From: Stratiolaelaps scimitus
Lineage: Eukaryota > Arthropoda > Arachnida > Mesostigmata > Laelapidae
Direction: 5' to 3'
Length of the DNA stretch: 64,000 bases
Assembly: GCA_019614645.1 (NCBI GenBank)
Contig: JABWDB010000008.1
Span: forward strand, 6,076,001 to 6,140,000
A program made the position numbers and the translations under genes. Positions within the stretch are counted from its first letter, which is position 1, and every line of letters starts with the position of its first letter. The notes beneath the pieces were generated by a model. It saw only the letters and a program-made list of their open reading frames with translations, had not been told where the DNA came from and ran no database searches. This document shows positions 39,214 to 51,016 of this stretch, in pieces.

Positions 39214-41657
39214 ATAAACAGGTTGATGATTCGTTCCGTCACCGTAGGAACCCATAAATCGCTGTGGGAATATGGCCAAATTGCAAGACAGACAAATATA
39301 CATTTGAATTAATTGGATCGTATTATGCAATATGAATAATGATAATAATAATAATATTAATACATAGATAAATAATCCACCTCAGGTTCGAGTATCTATG
39401 GTTAGTCCTTGTGGTTTGGACCCATAAGTGCCAGTACCATCAGGGATAACTTCTGTTGTTGAGCATAACGGCAAACTACGATCAGTCGCCAAATTTATAC
39501 ACATTGCCACAAAATACAGCGAGAATGCTGCACGTCAACATATTCCAAGAAAACAGCGGCGGAGTTGTTTGTCCGTACAAACAACGCCAGGCCTCATTGA
39601 ATACCAAGTACATTCATATATACATATACATATATATATATCCATGGCTGACCGAGACCCCAGACAACGTCTTACCAAAACGACAACACACCGCTGAATC
39701 TATATATTCAACAGCGTATTACGCACATATATATATATATATACAGGTAACATAATAATAATACAATATATCGTATATCTCTTCTGACAAATCTACGGGT
39801 GTATCCTGCGTTACTAACGAAGACATCCCCGCAAGATGATATTGTCTTGCCACACAGTCCGACCACGCAGCCAATACCCAGCGAGGCATTGATTCATACA
39901 CAACCTGCAGTATTACCTGGCTAGCTAATACTATTTTTTGCTGCGCGTATATATGCGTCACGCCGCGATCCACGATTGTGTCTCGCTGGCCCCGCCGAAG
40001 AACGTCGGCCGCGTAGCCGACGAGAATCAATCTTCGTTTAATTTTCTTCGTTTCGACACGCGTCCAGCCTCACACCCCACCCGTCCCCTGGACAACGTGA
40101 CACACCGGGCGGCCGCCAAATCCTTCTCTCTCTCTCGCTCGCTCGCTCTCTCGAGGCCAACGTCAGAGAGATGACATAAAATAAATGAGAGAGAGGAATT
40201 CTGGTAAATTCTGAAATCGATTCAAAATGTGTAAGCAGCAGTGCCACGCTGTGAGAAGAACAACTAATAGATCATCATCATCATATGGCATGACAGGACG
40301 GGCGGATGAACGGCGCGTCAATTAGCAGTTCATACGAAACCTTGCCCTTTGTTACATATAGAAATAATAACGAACGAGAAATGTGGCACTGGCAGATTGA
40401 TTGTTTTAGCCGGGATGACCGCAGAGGGAGTGGGTGCTCGTGCGGATCTGTGCGAGGGGTTGACGCAGGGGGGCGCGGAGCTGGATCTGTGAATCTGATC
40501 GATTGATGGAAATTCGATGCAATAATACTCTAATAATAATAGTAATAATAATAATAATCTCCCATAGTTTGAATAAGCCATTTCGAGTCGCGACTGCAAA
40601 ATGCGTCACAAGGGCAGCCTCTGGCGCCACGGACAACGAGCGATTGACGGGGTGTCAATGACGTTTGGCGGGTTTGCGAACAGAGGCTAGACACATGTGC
40701 CATACGCTGTCACCTGAACGAGATATAAACCGCTAAGTGACGTCAGCAAAAGCGAAAGTTAATTCGAACAACATTTGGCCAATACCCCGATTGCTGAACG
40801 GACCTGATGTCGACAGGCGGCGACGAGGCGGCGAAAGCGACCTCGATGTGCACAGCTTTGAGATTATAACTGCAGCAAGTGTTTGACCATTAAGGACAGA
40901 AAGCGGAGGATACGTACTCTCGGCCGTCGCCGCATCCGTTGACGATCAGGGCGCGTGCATGACCGTTGAAGAACAGAATGGCAACGATATACATGGCATT
41001 ATGGAATCCCAATCGAAAATCGAATCAGATTGAGCCTGTTATTATTATTATTATTGAACATCTGTGCACTATAGCGGACATACTTCGTCTGCCGTCTCTC
41101 CTGTGGGGGTAGGCGAGTTTACACAACAGCAACGACTACTACTGATCAAGCACCGCAGAGAACAGAAAAACGATAGCTGCACTAATTGATTTGCGGGCAG
41201 TGTGTGCATGAGCGGGAGAGGGCGGGGAGAGACACGAAATGGTTAATTAGAAGGATAACATTTAATTTAATGACATCATTAAGTCCAAACGTGATGGTAG
41301 ATAGGCATTGACTGACTCATATGAGCTCGGTAATCAACGATTGCTTCGACTAATGAGAATTCATCTCATGTTTTTCAGAAAAAAATTCAGCTCATGACAT
41401 AAAGTCATAAATGACTGAAGTTCTATTATACTCTGTCTCTCTCTCTCTCTCGTTTCTGGTGTTTTTGCGTGTTTTGATACGGCCTATACATTTGGAAGGG
41501 ACGCGTATTAAAGAATAACAGACTAGTCGGGAAAAATTGAAAAACGTATATAAATCACATATAAAATAAACTGCTGAAACTACGGAGACTGACAAGCTAT
41601 CGGCCTGCAGCCAGGGGTATTCAAGGCAGGCCGCCAATATAGACGGTACTTAATTAA

Positions 41658-41661
<4 letters not shown>

Positions 41662-41692
<31 letters not shown>
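41662..41692. repeat. (TA)n microsatellite
   Basis: About 31 nt of alternating TA. Confidence 0.9.
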
Positions 41693-41693
<1 letters not shown>

Positions 41694-43942
41694 CATACGT
41701 CAAAAAGCACGACTAACCACGCACCGTTCAATTCTACAATACACGTTGACTCGTACGATTCACCTCATTACTATCGTCTATTCAGGTAATACCAAGTAAA
41801 TGCATATATTTCATAATAAACACAAAAAAAAAGACAACAACTCACTTGCATATATAGACTACATTGGACCTTTTCTGCCCACTTCACCCGCCCACTTGAA
41901 ACCATTCGCGTTTAGTTAGATGGATGGGGAAAGCCGTCACAATCCGTCGATTGGCGACATCGATCTTCTCTTAATTCGACCTTTAAGGATGAGCCAGCGT
42001 AATGGTTGCTTGCGACACTTATGCTTGCGTATAGAGTTGTGCTCTCGTTGTACAAAGCGAACCACTGACCCGAGCGCCGTCTGACGACCACGCACGCGCT
42101 GTGAGCGGAGGGAAGCGCTTGGTAAAAATTCTTGCTTTGGTTTCACTGGCTCGCAAACCAGTACGTTGTTTCTGCTTAAGCAGGCACGAATGCTGTACCG
42201 ATTTTTCCTGGTTGTCCGTCTCGCGTCAGATGAGGTAAAAACGTGTGCAAGGAACTGGCAGGCGGCAACAGCAGCAGCAGCAATTTGGGTCAGACTTCTA
42301 TTGTATCTTGAGTGTGTACGCCATCTAGTGTACTATAATAACGGAGGCAATTAAGGAATTGGCCGTTGTCATAGTAACATCATATGCTAATGTGCTTCTA
42401 TATACTGTTATTGTCTTTTCGACGGCATCTAAAAATTCATGAGGTTCTCTGCGCGCGGTGCAAACGCTGCAGGGGGCAACGCTATACGAGAAGAATTTCA
42501 CAGGCAAAATGTGTGTTCTGTGTTGTAGATTAATAAATTTACACAACGATGGCAACTACAGCATTGGCGTATTTGGATTTACTTTGACTCGAACCGGCCA
42601 ACGCTAATATGACTAGCTCATATAGCGACCATGGCTAGTTATCGTCAAGTTGAGCTTGTCAGCGATTAGCTCCTCGATATTTGATTACGGCAATTTGCAT
42701 GCTGACACTGATATGTTCCGTGGCTACTCGTGTGAAACCAGTAATGAAAAAGGCTGACGCTAGCTATCCTGATCTCGACTAAAAGATATATATATATATA
42801 TATATATATAGGCTCGTTTTTTGGCATACAACCGCTAGAACTATTCACAACGAAATATTCATTATTCTCTATTTATTTATTCAATGTTGTAAAGAAGTTG
42901 AAAATCCCCGCAATCCTGTCTCACCTTAACGGAGATTATACTTGGCTAGATTTGTGAAATTTTCACTGGGTCATCATAGATAGAACGGATGTTCCCACGA
43001 GAATTTGGATAATCAGCCCGTTAATAATTAGGGCGACATCGTAAATAAGACCCCTGCGAAATATAAACTGCACAAATATATGACCATATCTACATGAACT
43101 CGCATTTCTCGTAACACGAACGGATGAGAATTCTATCGTTATGGTTGTCTCAACTATGACGGTGAAATTTCTTATAGCAATTGCGCCCGTATCACCATAG
43201 CTAAAACATATATATATATATATATATATAGGTTTGTTGAACCGAACGTAATGAAGCAATGTTTATACAAGCTTCGTTTCACTCATTGTTTAGACGTTGG
43301 CCTTCTACGATAGAGTTCGCCAGCCAAAACAACACCCCAACGAAAACAATTGACCCAATTAATCCAATTCGTCCAAATATACAGAGAATATGACGATCAA
43401 CGGCGCCGAGCTCGTTTACCGTCCACTAAAATATTTTGCAAAAAATTTCTGATGATATTATGTATGCTCCTCACTAAACGATTATTCAAATGGATACTAC
43501 AAGAGAATTACCTTCATTAGTCACACATAAATATATATAATGTATATAGCCTTCAGTAAAAACATATCTTCGCTATTCAAAAGAGCTAAAACAAGTCACG
43601 CCCTTAGTTATTATAGAGAGGCTCACCAGGCAAAGTCAACGAGACAGAGCCTTAGACAGTGCCCTGCATAGGCCCTACTTCGAGCTATGGATATCGATCA
43701 GAGAGAGAGAGAGAGACAGAGAGCTTCTCAACAACACGTTCGCTGGTCCTGATATCGACGGGAGCAACGCCTGTGAGACTCCACAGGCGGAGAGCAAGAG
43801 AGCCACGGCTCGAGTAAACCCTGAATCAATTCATTCGATTTCGGGTAGGACTCGAGCGTTACTAGACCACTGAATGCTCGGTAGTGATGGCAAATCGTGA
43901 TAATGCCACACAGATGCGCCGCGAGAAATAGCATTTGCTCGT

Positions 43943-43970
43943 GGAAGTGCCACGCCGGCGTGACACTTCC
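43943..43970. repeat. 28-nt loopless palindrome, one mismatched pair
   Basis: GGAAGTG, C, CACGCC meets GGCGTG, A, CACTTCC. Only the C/A pair fails. Confidence 0.8.
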
Positions 43971-45271
43971 AACAGCTACCATCACTAGCTATGATACAAC
44001 TAAGTATAAATCAAAGCGCGTAGACGAACAACACGATATTAGACCGAAGCGAACGGTGTCGGAATATCGATTATTTCAATGCCTACCAGAAGGGCATGAG
44101 AACACGAGCTGAATGAAATCTGTTGCTTGCATCGATCCGATAACTGATAGGATCCACCTGAAATATCCTGACCCTCGTTTTGAAACGGCAGTTTCTAAAT
44201 ATGTACACTGATTATTTAGGCTGGTGATGTCTGTCAACCTGACGATGACTTTTGCCTCATTAGGGGTCATTAGGGGGATCGTGTTTGGTATCATCATGTG
44301 TAGCCACTCGTGGGGGCTATTCACCAGCGGGGTGCTGGGATTCGAGTCAATATGTACATTTATTTCATCTGCAATCACATGCACCTACATGCGCTTATCA
44401 CTGGTTAGCAAACACTGTAGATATGTTCCAACATCAGTGTCAAGGATATCCCACCATTGCACGCGAATCGAGTCGACAGATAGTCCGCATGTTATCTGAT
44501 AGTAACTGACGGATATATAATAATATAGAAAGGTGCATGTGTCCTTCATTTTGTGTCTTTATGACAAAAAAGTATATAAAGACCGGTGCTCTAGTTGCGT
44601 TCTGATCCCTCGACTCTCTATGTGGATATGGTCACTGATTAAGATATATTAATCCAGGCCGCCAATGCCATCCAGAAACAGCGTATCCGAGATCTTGGAA
44701 CAGACTGACGCTTCTTAAAACTCCCCTGCGCTTGTCTCAGATCAAGTTTTGATTGATTGCCGCCTGTGCCGTCTGCCTTTATGCCAAAGGCGTCCTATCT
44801 TGACATTCTATGCTTGTTCGTTCGTCTCAAGCTGTGGCTTGTCTCCGTTAGAAATCGCCCGACCACGATCACATTGCTGATCGAATGTCGAGCCCTGTTC
44901 ACCGTTTGCACATTTGGATGTGCACGTGTTGTGCAGATAAAGGGTGAAGCTTGTTTTGACAAGTTGACATTGCTGTTATTGCGCACTGTAGCTGTACAAA
45001 ATGTTTCACGTCGGATTATGCTCATATCGATCTTCGTGGCGACTATGTAGTATACAGTAACATTCATATGTTAATGTATATATATATATATATCGTAATA
45101 ATGTCTGACCACGACAGAACAATATTGCCTGACGTGCACCTGTCCCGACGGAGGGAGAGCACGTCTACGAGAAAGAGCTATTATAGGCCAGCTGGCTGCC
45201 GCTAAAGGATCGATTTAGCCACGACTAACTAATGGCCAGTTTTTCGCCATTTCCAATAAAATATTAAAGTG

Positions 45272-45310
45272 TCGCTTGGCCAAAACGTTTGGCGAAGATC
45301 GCAAGCGACG
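45272..45310. repeat. Nested imperfect inverted repeat
   Basis: Outer arms GTCGCTTG and CAAGCGAC (8 bp); an inner GCCAAA/TTTGGC stem lies between. Confidence 0.5.
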
Positions 45311-46201
45311 ATGTCTGCTCCGAGACACTAATTCTAAACATGAACTTTTCTATCTCTAGCGATACTTCGATGGATCCTCGATGTATCCATTGACATCATC
45401 AGCATGATTTCTCTAAGTTGCCGTGTGGACCTTTTACTGGTTCGTGTAGAAAATTGCACTCGTTTCAACGTAAACATCGACTACCTGTTATCCGTTAGAC
45501 GCTCTAATTAATTAGACAATTATTGGCAATGTATAACAGATATCTGTATATATATTAAATAGCCTAACATGTCGATAATCACAATCGGACACTGGCATAT
45601 GCCACCACTATTTGCGTTACATCAACGCCACGGCGTTGGCCAGAGATCTCGCCTGTGCGTACTATACAATCGATGCCGTTAACACAGTTGTCGAGCCTAA
45701 TCAATTGACCCTACTGCAAATTTGTCCACTTAATACACACGCCCCGTGCACAAGCCCGTTGAGTATACGTTATCGATTATGGGACCCGGTGTACACTGTA
45801 TGCGGTTGATGCATAAATAATCGCCTTTGTCAAAAGGATCTGCCCGGCCACCGCCGAGCGGTCAGCCACCTGTTACACGTTCAATTTCTCGACGCATTTG
45901 CCCAATCGTTGTCCTCCGCACCACCAAAAAGGCCAATACGGCTGACGAGGGCTGTAACGATTCACGCCAGCAGCTGGATCCAACTTAGAAACGTTGAAAA
46001 GGCGATGCGATATAAAGAAAAGAAAACAAGCAATAGCTTCTCCGTCTGCCAACAACAAACAGCCCCATTGCAGCTGTGTGCGAAAGTGGTCCTCGCTATT
46101 GACTCGAGGGTCACAGCAGTAGCAGCACCTGCGTGCATGCTGTGGCCGCCAACGAGCCAAAGAGTATTTAAGGCGCCTTCACCGACGCCCAATCTGTTGT
46201 A

Positions 46202-46408
46202 GTGTTGTTGCGGTTGTATAGGACACAGCCGGGGTGGATTGTAGGTGTTGTTACTGTTGTTGTGGTGATGGTGCTGATGGTGTTCTCGCCGTGCAGCTCA
46301 GCCCATTCGGTGGACGAACTCTGCTGTGGCGGGATCGCCTACGATTTCTCGCCTACCCGTCATGACAGCTATTGTGCGCTTCAACGTCAATGCGCATCTA
46401 TTCTATAA
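46202..46408 (+). CDS. Candidate exon with hydrophobic segment then Cys-containing domain
   Basis: The frame opens with GTG; the first ATG is at 46268. It encodes a 15-20 residue hydrophobic run (GVVTVVVVMVLMVF), then SPCSSAHSVDELCCGGIAYD and a Cys-spaced tail ending QRQCASIL. This resembles a signal peptide or membrane segment followed by a small secreted domain. From the 46268 ATG the hydrophobic part is too short for a normal signal peptide, so an upstream exon would be needed. Acceptor-like TGTTGTAG precedes it. Unproven. Confidence 0.25.
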   Translation: MLLRLYRTQPGWIVGVVTVVVVMVLMVFSPCSSAHSVDELCCGGIAYDFSPTRHDSYCALQRQCASIL

Positions 46409-47289
46409 TAGACCGCGACCAGACCGTGGCTATGGTTAGTGATATGCGCAGCGGTCGCTTAGGTGACCTCACTGCCCGCCGCTGGAATTATCGCTATGAT
46501 TATTATTATTATTATGATAGGCTCGTCATGATCGGTTCACGCTGTTGGGAAGATACCGATAGCTTCTCATTATGATGAAAAGGATTTGTGTTGTTGTTGT
46601 TGTTGTTGCGGTTAACCCACAAACCGAGCGTCCACCAATTGCAGAATCAGCTGCAGAAAGATAATTATCACCATCGTAATCGTCGACAACAACGTCGACG
46701 CCGATGGCATGACACACTATTATTCATTGGTCCGATACCGTTTGCAATGTAAAATTGCCCCTCAGGGAGAAACAACACGCGCGGCGAAATAGATCTATTA
46801 CGAAAAAATCATCACAACAAAATTAGTCAGCCGGTGCTGAGCCCCCATGGACGCTCCAACTCGATTTGTTGTCAGCAACTCACCTCAACTCACACTACTC
46901 GAGTGTGGGTGTCCACTCGACAGGTGGTTCTCTGCCTCTCATCCCAGCAGCTCCATTGGCCCCACCCCAACGCCCGGGCTCCTTCCTGCTTCAACCATCT
47001 CTATCGCGGTCAATCGATGGCATTCGACGCTGTCATTAGTGGTAATCTCGTTAATTCTGCAGATGATGATGATGACGACAACGACGACAACAACAACCAG
47101 CGCTGTATATATCATATGAAATTAGAACTGGGGCGCAACTGACGCCGACTTGCGACGCCAAATGAAAATGGGTCTTGTGCCATAACAACAATAACAACAT
47201 TAATAGGAATGCTATGGGAAGTGCTTTGACCGGCGCCGGAAAGCAGCACTCAGGAAGTAAGCTGCTAACACATCGATCTATACGTATGT

Positions 47290-47295
<6 letters not shown>

Positions 47296-47329
<34 letters not shown>
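47296..47329. repeat. (TA)n microsatellite
   Basis: About 34 nt, preceded by CACACA. Confidence 0.9.
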
Positions 47330-47332
<3 letters not shown>

Positions 47333-47444
47333 AATCTGTATGCTACAATGCTTAGCATCTGCTATCGCGTAGACAGTAGTCAGCGACTTCCGACTCATAC
47401 TTCGGTCGGACACAAAGTCCATCATCAATACGGACCCGAACGCC

Positions 47445-47606
47445 ATGACGTCTACAAGCAGCGAGCAGGAGAAGGGTGACATTCTTCCTTCGAACTCTCT
47501 GCCACGTCGTCCAGTAGCACTTGTCGCCCAGCAGCGAAATCGCATCGCGTCGCTGGAGGCTGACTCCCACAGGACTATCAGCTACCGAGCTGTCGCAGCT
47601 ATTCAG
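47445..47606 (+). CDS. Candidate first coding exon or internal exon, unidentified
   Basis: The ATG has good context (GCCATGA). It encodes MTSTSSEQEKGDILPSNSLP, then RRPVALVAQQRNRIASLEAD and SHRTISYRAVAAIQ, reaching CAG|GTTGTA, a mediocre donor, with TAA two codons later. The frame also extends upstream to a stop at 47370-47372. Composition is polar and protein-like, but two minus-strand frames are also open here. Confidence 0.3.
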
Positions 47607-48003
47607 GTTGTATAATGCTATTATTATTATATAAGACATAGTAACAGTGGTGGCCGTAGCAGCCCTAGAGATCAGCTTATTCGGACAGCTAAGCGGACAG
47701 ACAAGCTGCTCGACACAGAGAGAGAGAGAGATGGAGAGAGAGAGAGAGAGCCACGGTTGTGCAGAGCAGTCGGTCGCCTGCACTATTTTGCGTGCAATTG
47801 TGATGCAAAGTGCTTCTGCCGCGATTCGTCGTCTTCACTGCTGCCGCCGCCGATATCCCCGTTCTTGCTGCCTGCCTGCCCGCGGACAGCTATGAGATGG
47901 TGACCTTGAGCGATAGCAAAGCTGATGAGCGCTGAGAATAAGGGGTTACACATAGACAGACAGATAGACGACACATGGTTGTTCAACACTAGACACCCGG
48001 CAG

Positions 48004-48107
48004 TACCGGGAGGGAATCGCGTCTACTGGGTCGATCTCGGCGTGGAGCAGGGCGACACGAACGCCCTGCTGATCCGTCGCAAATCGCTTCTCATCCAACT
48101 CCCATAG
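48004..48107 (+). CDS. Candidate terminal exon, unidentified
   Basis: After acceptor-like ACACCCGGCAG|TA the frame reads PGGNRVYWVDLGVEQGDTNA and ends LLIRRKSLLIQLP at TAG. NRVYWVDL recalls YWTD-type beta-propeller repeats, but one short match is not evidence enough. An AATAAA polyadenylation-type signal follows about 400 bp later (48510s). The minus strand in register is also open. Confidence 0.25.
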
Positions 48108-48910
48108 TACCTACATATACGTGTGTATGTGTGCGGGTGTCGCTGTGCGTGTCTCCAGCGCCACTGCTCGATTCGACTGATTATCTCCTCCCACTTCTAT
48201 TCATGTCGACCGATCAGCATCGACTGTTGCTCCAGCTTTCTACTGCTGCCGCTTCAGTGGTTATTGTTATTGCTGCTGCTGCTGCTGCTGGTGGTGGTGC
48301 TCACTTTGCAGTCAGCCAGCAATCAGATGCATTCATAGAATTTGCTTGAATCATCGACCGTTCGGCATCAGGCCAAGTGCAATTTGCACTACGCAATACG
48401 CACTCTGATTAGACAAATGTTCGTTTTGTGAACTTTAGTAGGTGTAACCTGAAAACATGTAACAGCTGGTTGATACAGCTCGAACTGTTGAGCTTTAAAA
48501 AAAAGGTAAACCGATAATAAATGACACCAAACAAACAAACAAACCACGATAAAATGGGGCAGATCTCTTGTTGCGCTCAGCAAAACTGAGACGCCGTGAC
48601 TCACATCGTGTTGGCGTTTACTCGGGTCGACCCGTTCGAGCAACCCGGTCAACAAGCGAGGGCGTCTCCGATGATATTATCACTATTTCCAGTAGCGTCC
48701 GCAACGTGAAATTCAGCAGATAACAATAACAACACCGGCCAGTCGTGTGCCAAACAGCGCCGAGGGCAACAATGACATTGGTAATCGGCTGCTGTGGGAG
48801 CCCGTCTTATCCTGGCGGCCGACGGAAGTAGCATTGAGCCCCGTCCCAGCACGTGTCAATGAAGCTCAGCAGAGTTGAGTTGTCTGTCAAGCCACTCGCT
48901 TAATTCCCAG

Positions 48911-49130
48911 AGCGACGAGACGCGTCCACACAGATCGACACACGCTGAGCACCAAAGAGAAGAGCGCGGGGACAGGCAGCGAGGATGACAAGGCGAAAGC
49001 CTCTGCGTCCGAGTGCCTGCGCCGTGAGGCCGCGTCTAGGAGCAGGACCCCCAACCTCAAGGCCAGCCTGCCCATGTTGCTATTCAATCTCATGCTACTG
49101 CTGCTGATGCTTGTTGAAGCATCCTGCTGA
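48911..49130 (+). CDS. Candidate last exon with GPI-anchor-like or tail-anchor hydrophobic C-terminus
   Basis: The acceptor CTTAATTCCCAG|A is followed by 72 codons and TGA. A polar, charged region (STKEKSAGTGSEDDKAKASA) leads to LKASLPMLLFNLMLLLLMLV and EASC at the stop. A hydrophobic run ending within a few residues of the stop is typical of GPI-signal or tail-anchored proteins. GC3 is high. No clear upstream exon of matching phase was found, so it stays a candidate. Confidence 0.33.
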
Positions 49131-49999
49131 AGTCAGACACACAGATCTGAACGCTGAGCAGCTGACAACGTCGCGAATCAAGGTTCAAAGGTTTTTGACA
49201 CTCTGAGTGAGTCGGTGTAGGGTCAACGTCATCGCTGACACAATGACATCACTGTCCAGCTGATTCAGAACTGAGCTCTCGTGGCCTTCGTGGAACGATA
49301 GAGTGTAACTGACGATGCTGCTACTGCAGCCACCGGTGTCAGCCACTATCGTAATTCAGCGTATCAGTCACACGTTAACTATCGGCTAAGTAGAATTTCA
49401 TAGAGAAGTAGAAATAACCTAAGCACATCCTATTACAGCTGACTGTGGCTGTCCTGTCTCCTGTGCATGGGTCATTATACTTATAATAATATCTTCACTA
49501 TCCGATAGCAGCGCCCGCACATTTCTCCATTATACCTCGGAGACGCGCGTCTACGCGATATGGAACTGGCCAGCACCGCCCGAACGCCTAAACGCATCAC
49601 GCACTTCAGTCAACGCGTGAGAGAATAAGAAGAAAAAAAAAAGAAAGGGGAAAATGATGAAGGGAGTATACGGGGAGGCCCTCATCGCACCGTACACCCC
49701 CGAACGCGATGAATACCCCCGGCCCCTTTTCTCTGACGTTTGCTCGAGTTCGAGCGTCGCGCGTGACCAGTACGCTAGCTACTGCAGGGGGCAACGCAAC
49801 GACGCACGGCGGCGTTCCCTCCGAACAGATGGGTGAACGAGCTCGAAGAAATAGCCCAAGGACATTCTTGCAGTAGTAGCCAGCCACCGCCGAGCGGATC
49901 CGAGAGTTGCACTTAGCGTGGCTGGCCTGCCCTTTCGATAGGAGAAGGAGCCGACGCCCGGCAAAGTATCATCGTGGCACTCCCTTCATTTCTCCGTGC

Positions 50000-50038
50000 C
50001 TCCCTGTTCCAGCCCCCGCCTGGAACAGGGAGCGGGGG
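50000..50038. repeat. Interleaved inverted repeats A-B-A'-B' (pseudoknot-capable)
   Basis: A is CTCCCTGTTCCAG (50000-50012), B is CCCCCG (50013-50018), A' is CTGGAACAGGGAG (50020-50032), B' is CGGGGG (50033-50038). Confidence 0.8.
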
Positions 50039-50270
50039 TGGGGTACACTGTCCGACTAGCGAACAGTGGACGGGAAGATGTTGCTTTTGTTCAGCACGCT
50101 AGCGCGAGTGCCGCACTAGACCAGGCCAGGTTTTTTTTCGCCTCCAAAAGATGAAAACGACCCTGGTAACGACCGTTGCTCTGCAATGGTTGCACCAGAG
50201 CGGGCCGTGGAAGCCGGAACAGGAAGAAAAACGAGTGGTCAGAGTAGAAAAGGAAAGATGGGAGGTCATT

Positions 50271-50288
50271 ATATATATATATATATCC

Positions 50289-50343
<55 letters not shown>
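50271..50343. repeat. Long compound (TA)n microsatellite
   Basis: About 70 nt of alternating TA with three single-base interruptions. Confidence 0.9.
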
Positions 50344-50344
<1 letters not shown>

Positions 50345-50931
50345 TGTGGTACGGTTTGGCAGCCAGACTCTCGTATATTCGCTCTTCGTGCAACAAGGTA
50401 GGGCGAATTCTTTTGCAATACGCAGAAGTGAGTAAGATATCTTGTAGATACAACAGACATATTCGTCACCTATTTTAGTACCTGCACCACATTGGACATT
50501 CGCTCGGTGATTTATTACAACGATCGAAGAGTGTTCGACGCGTTTAACTGATATTTGTGCTATGTTTATTTGATTCTGAAAGCGAGTCTAGTTTTATGAC
50601 GCGTTTCCACTATGTGGCCTATGCACCGCTCGGTCATTGGCTTCACGCGTGTATGCACACCAGATTGTGTGAACAACAGTTTGTCATGCTGATCGTCTTC
50701 GGGTGACAGTGTCCTGCTGGTACAACGATATCTTACTATATCTTCATATATAATATTTATACTAGTTGGAACGATTCGATCTGTCTGCGCGGACTGAAAC
50801 AAAATTATTTAATGTCACACCGCCAATATCGGGATGAAACGTGCCTCGACGGAATTGTATACAACGACGGTGCGTCACACCTTCCTCTCTCTCTGTATAT
50901 ACATTTATATAAATGAAGTTTACAAATCTAC

Positions 50932-50945
50932 GTATGCAAAAGAAA

Positions 50946-50991
<46 letters not shown>

Positions 50992-51016
50992 TATATATTT
51001 GATTTCTTTTGCATAC
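50932..51016. repeat. AT-rich palindrome with 16-bp perfect arms
   Basis: GTATGCAAAAGAAATC (50932-50947) and its exact complement (51001-51016) flank about 53 nt of almost pure alternating AT. Weaker complementarity continues outside the arms. Confidence 0.85.

Larger units (their letters stand above)
29820..46201. other. Probable intron; hairpins and repeats, no supportable exon
   Basis: Holds the hairpin group at 36.4-39.2 kb, the palindrome at 43943, and many (TA)n. A minus-strand frame at 30044-30424 (126 codons) reads like protein but has no splice or start support. A TATAAA at 40724 with a perfect TGACGTCA at 40738 is noted but not assigned. Confidence 0.4.

Noticed and set aside
50271..50343. 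Tyr-Ile repeat proteins predicted in many places
   Set aside because: They are translations of (TA)n microsatellites on either strand.
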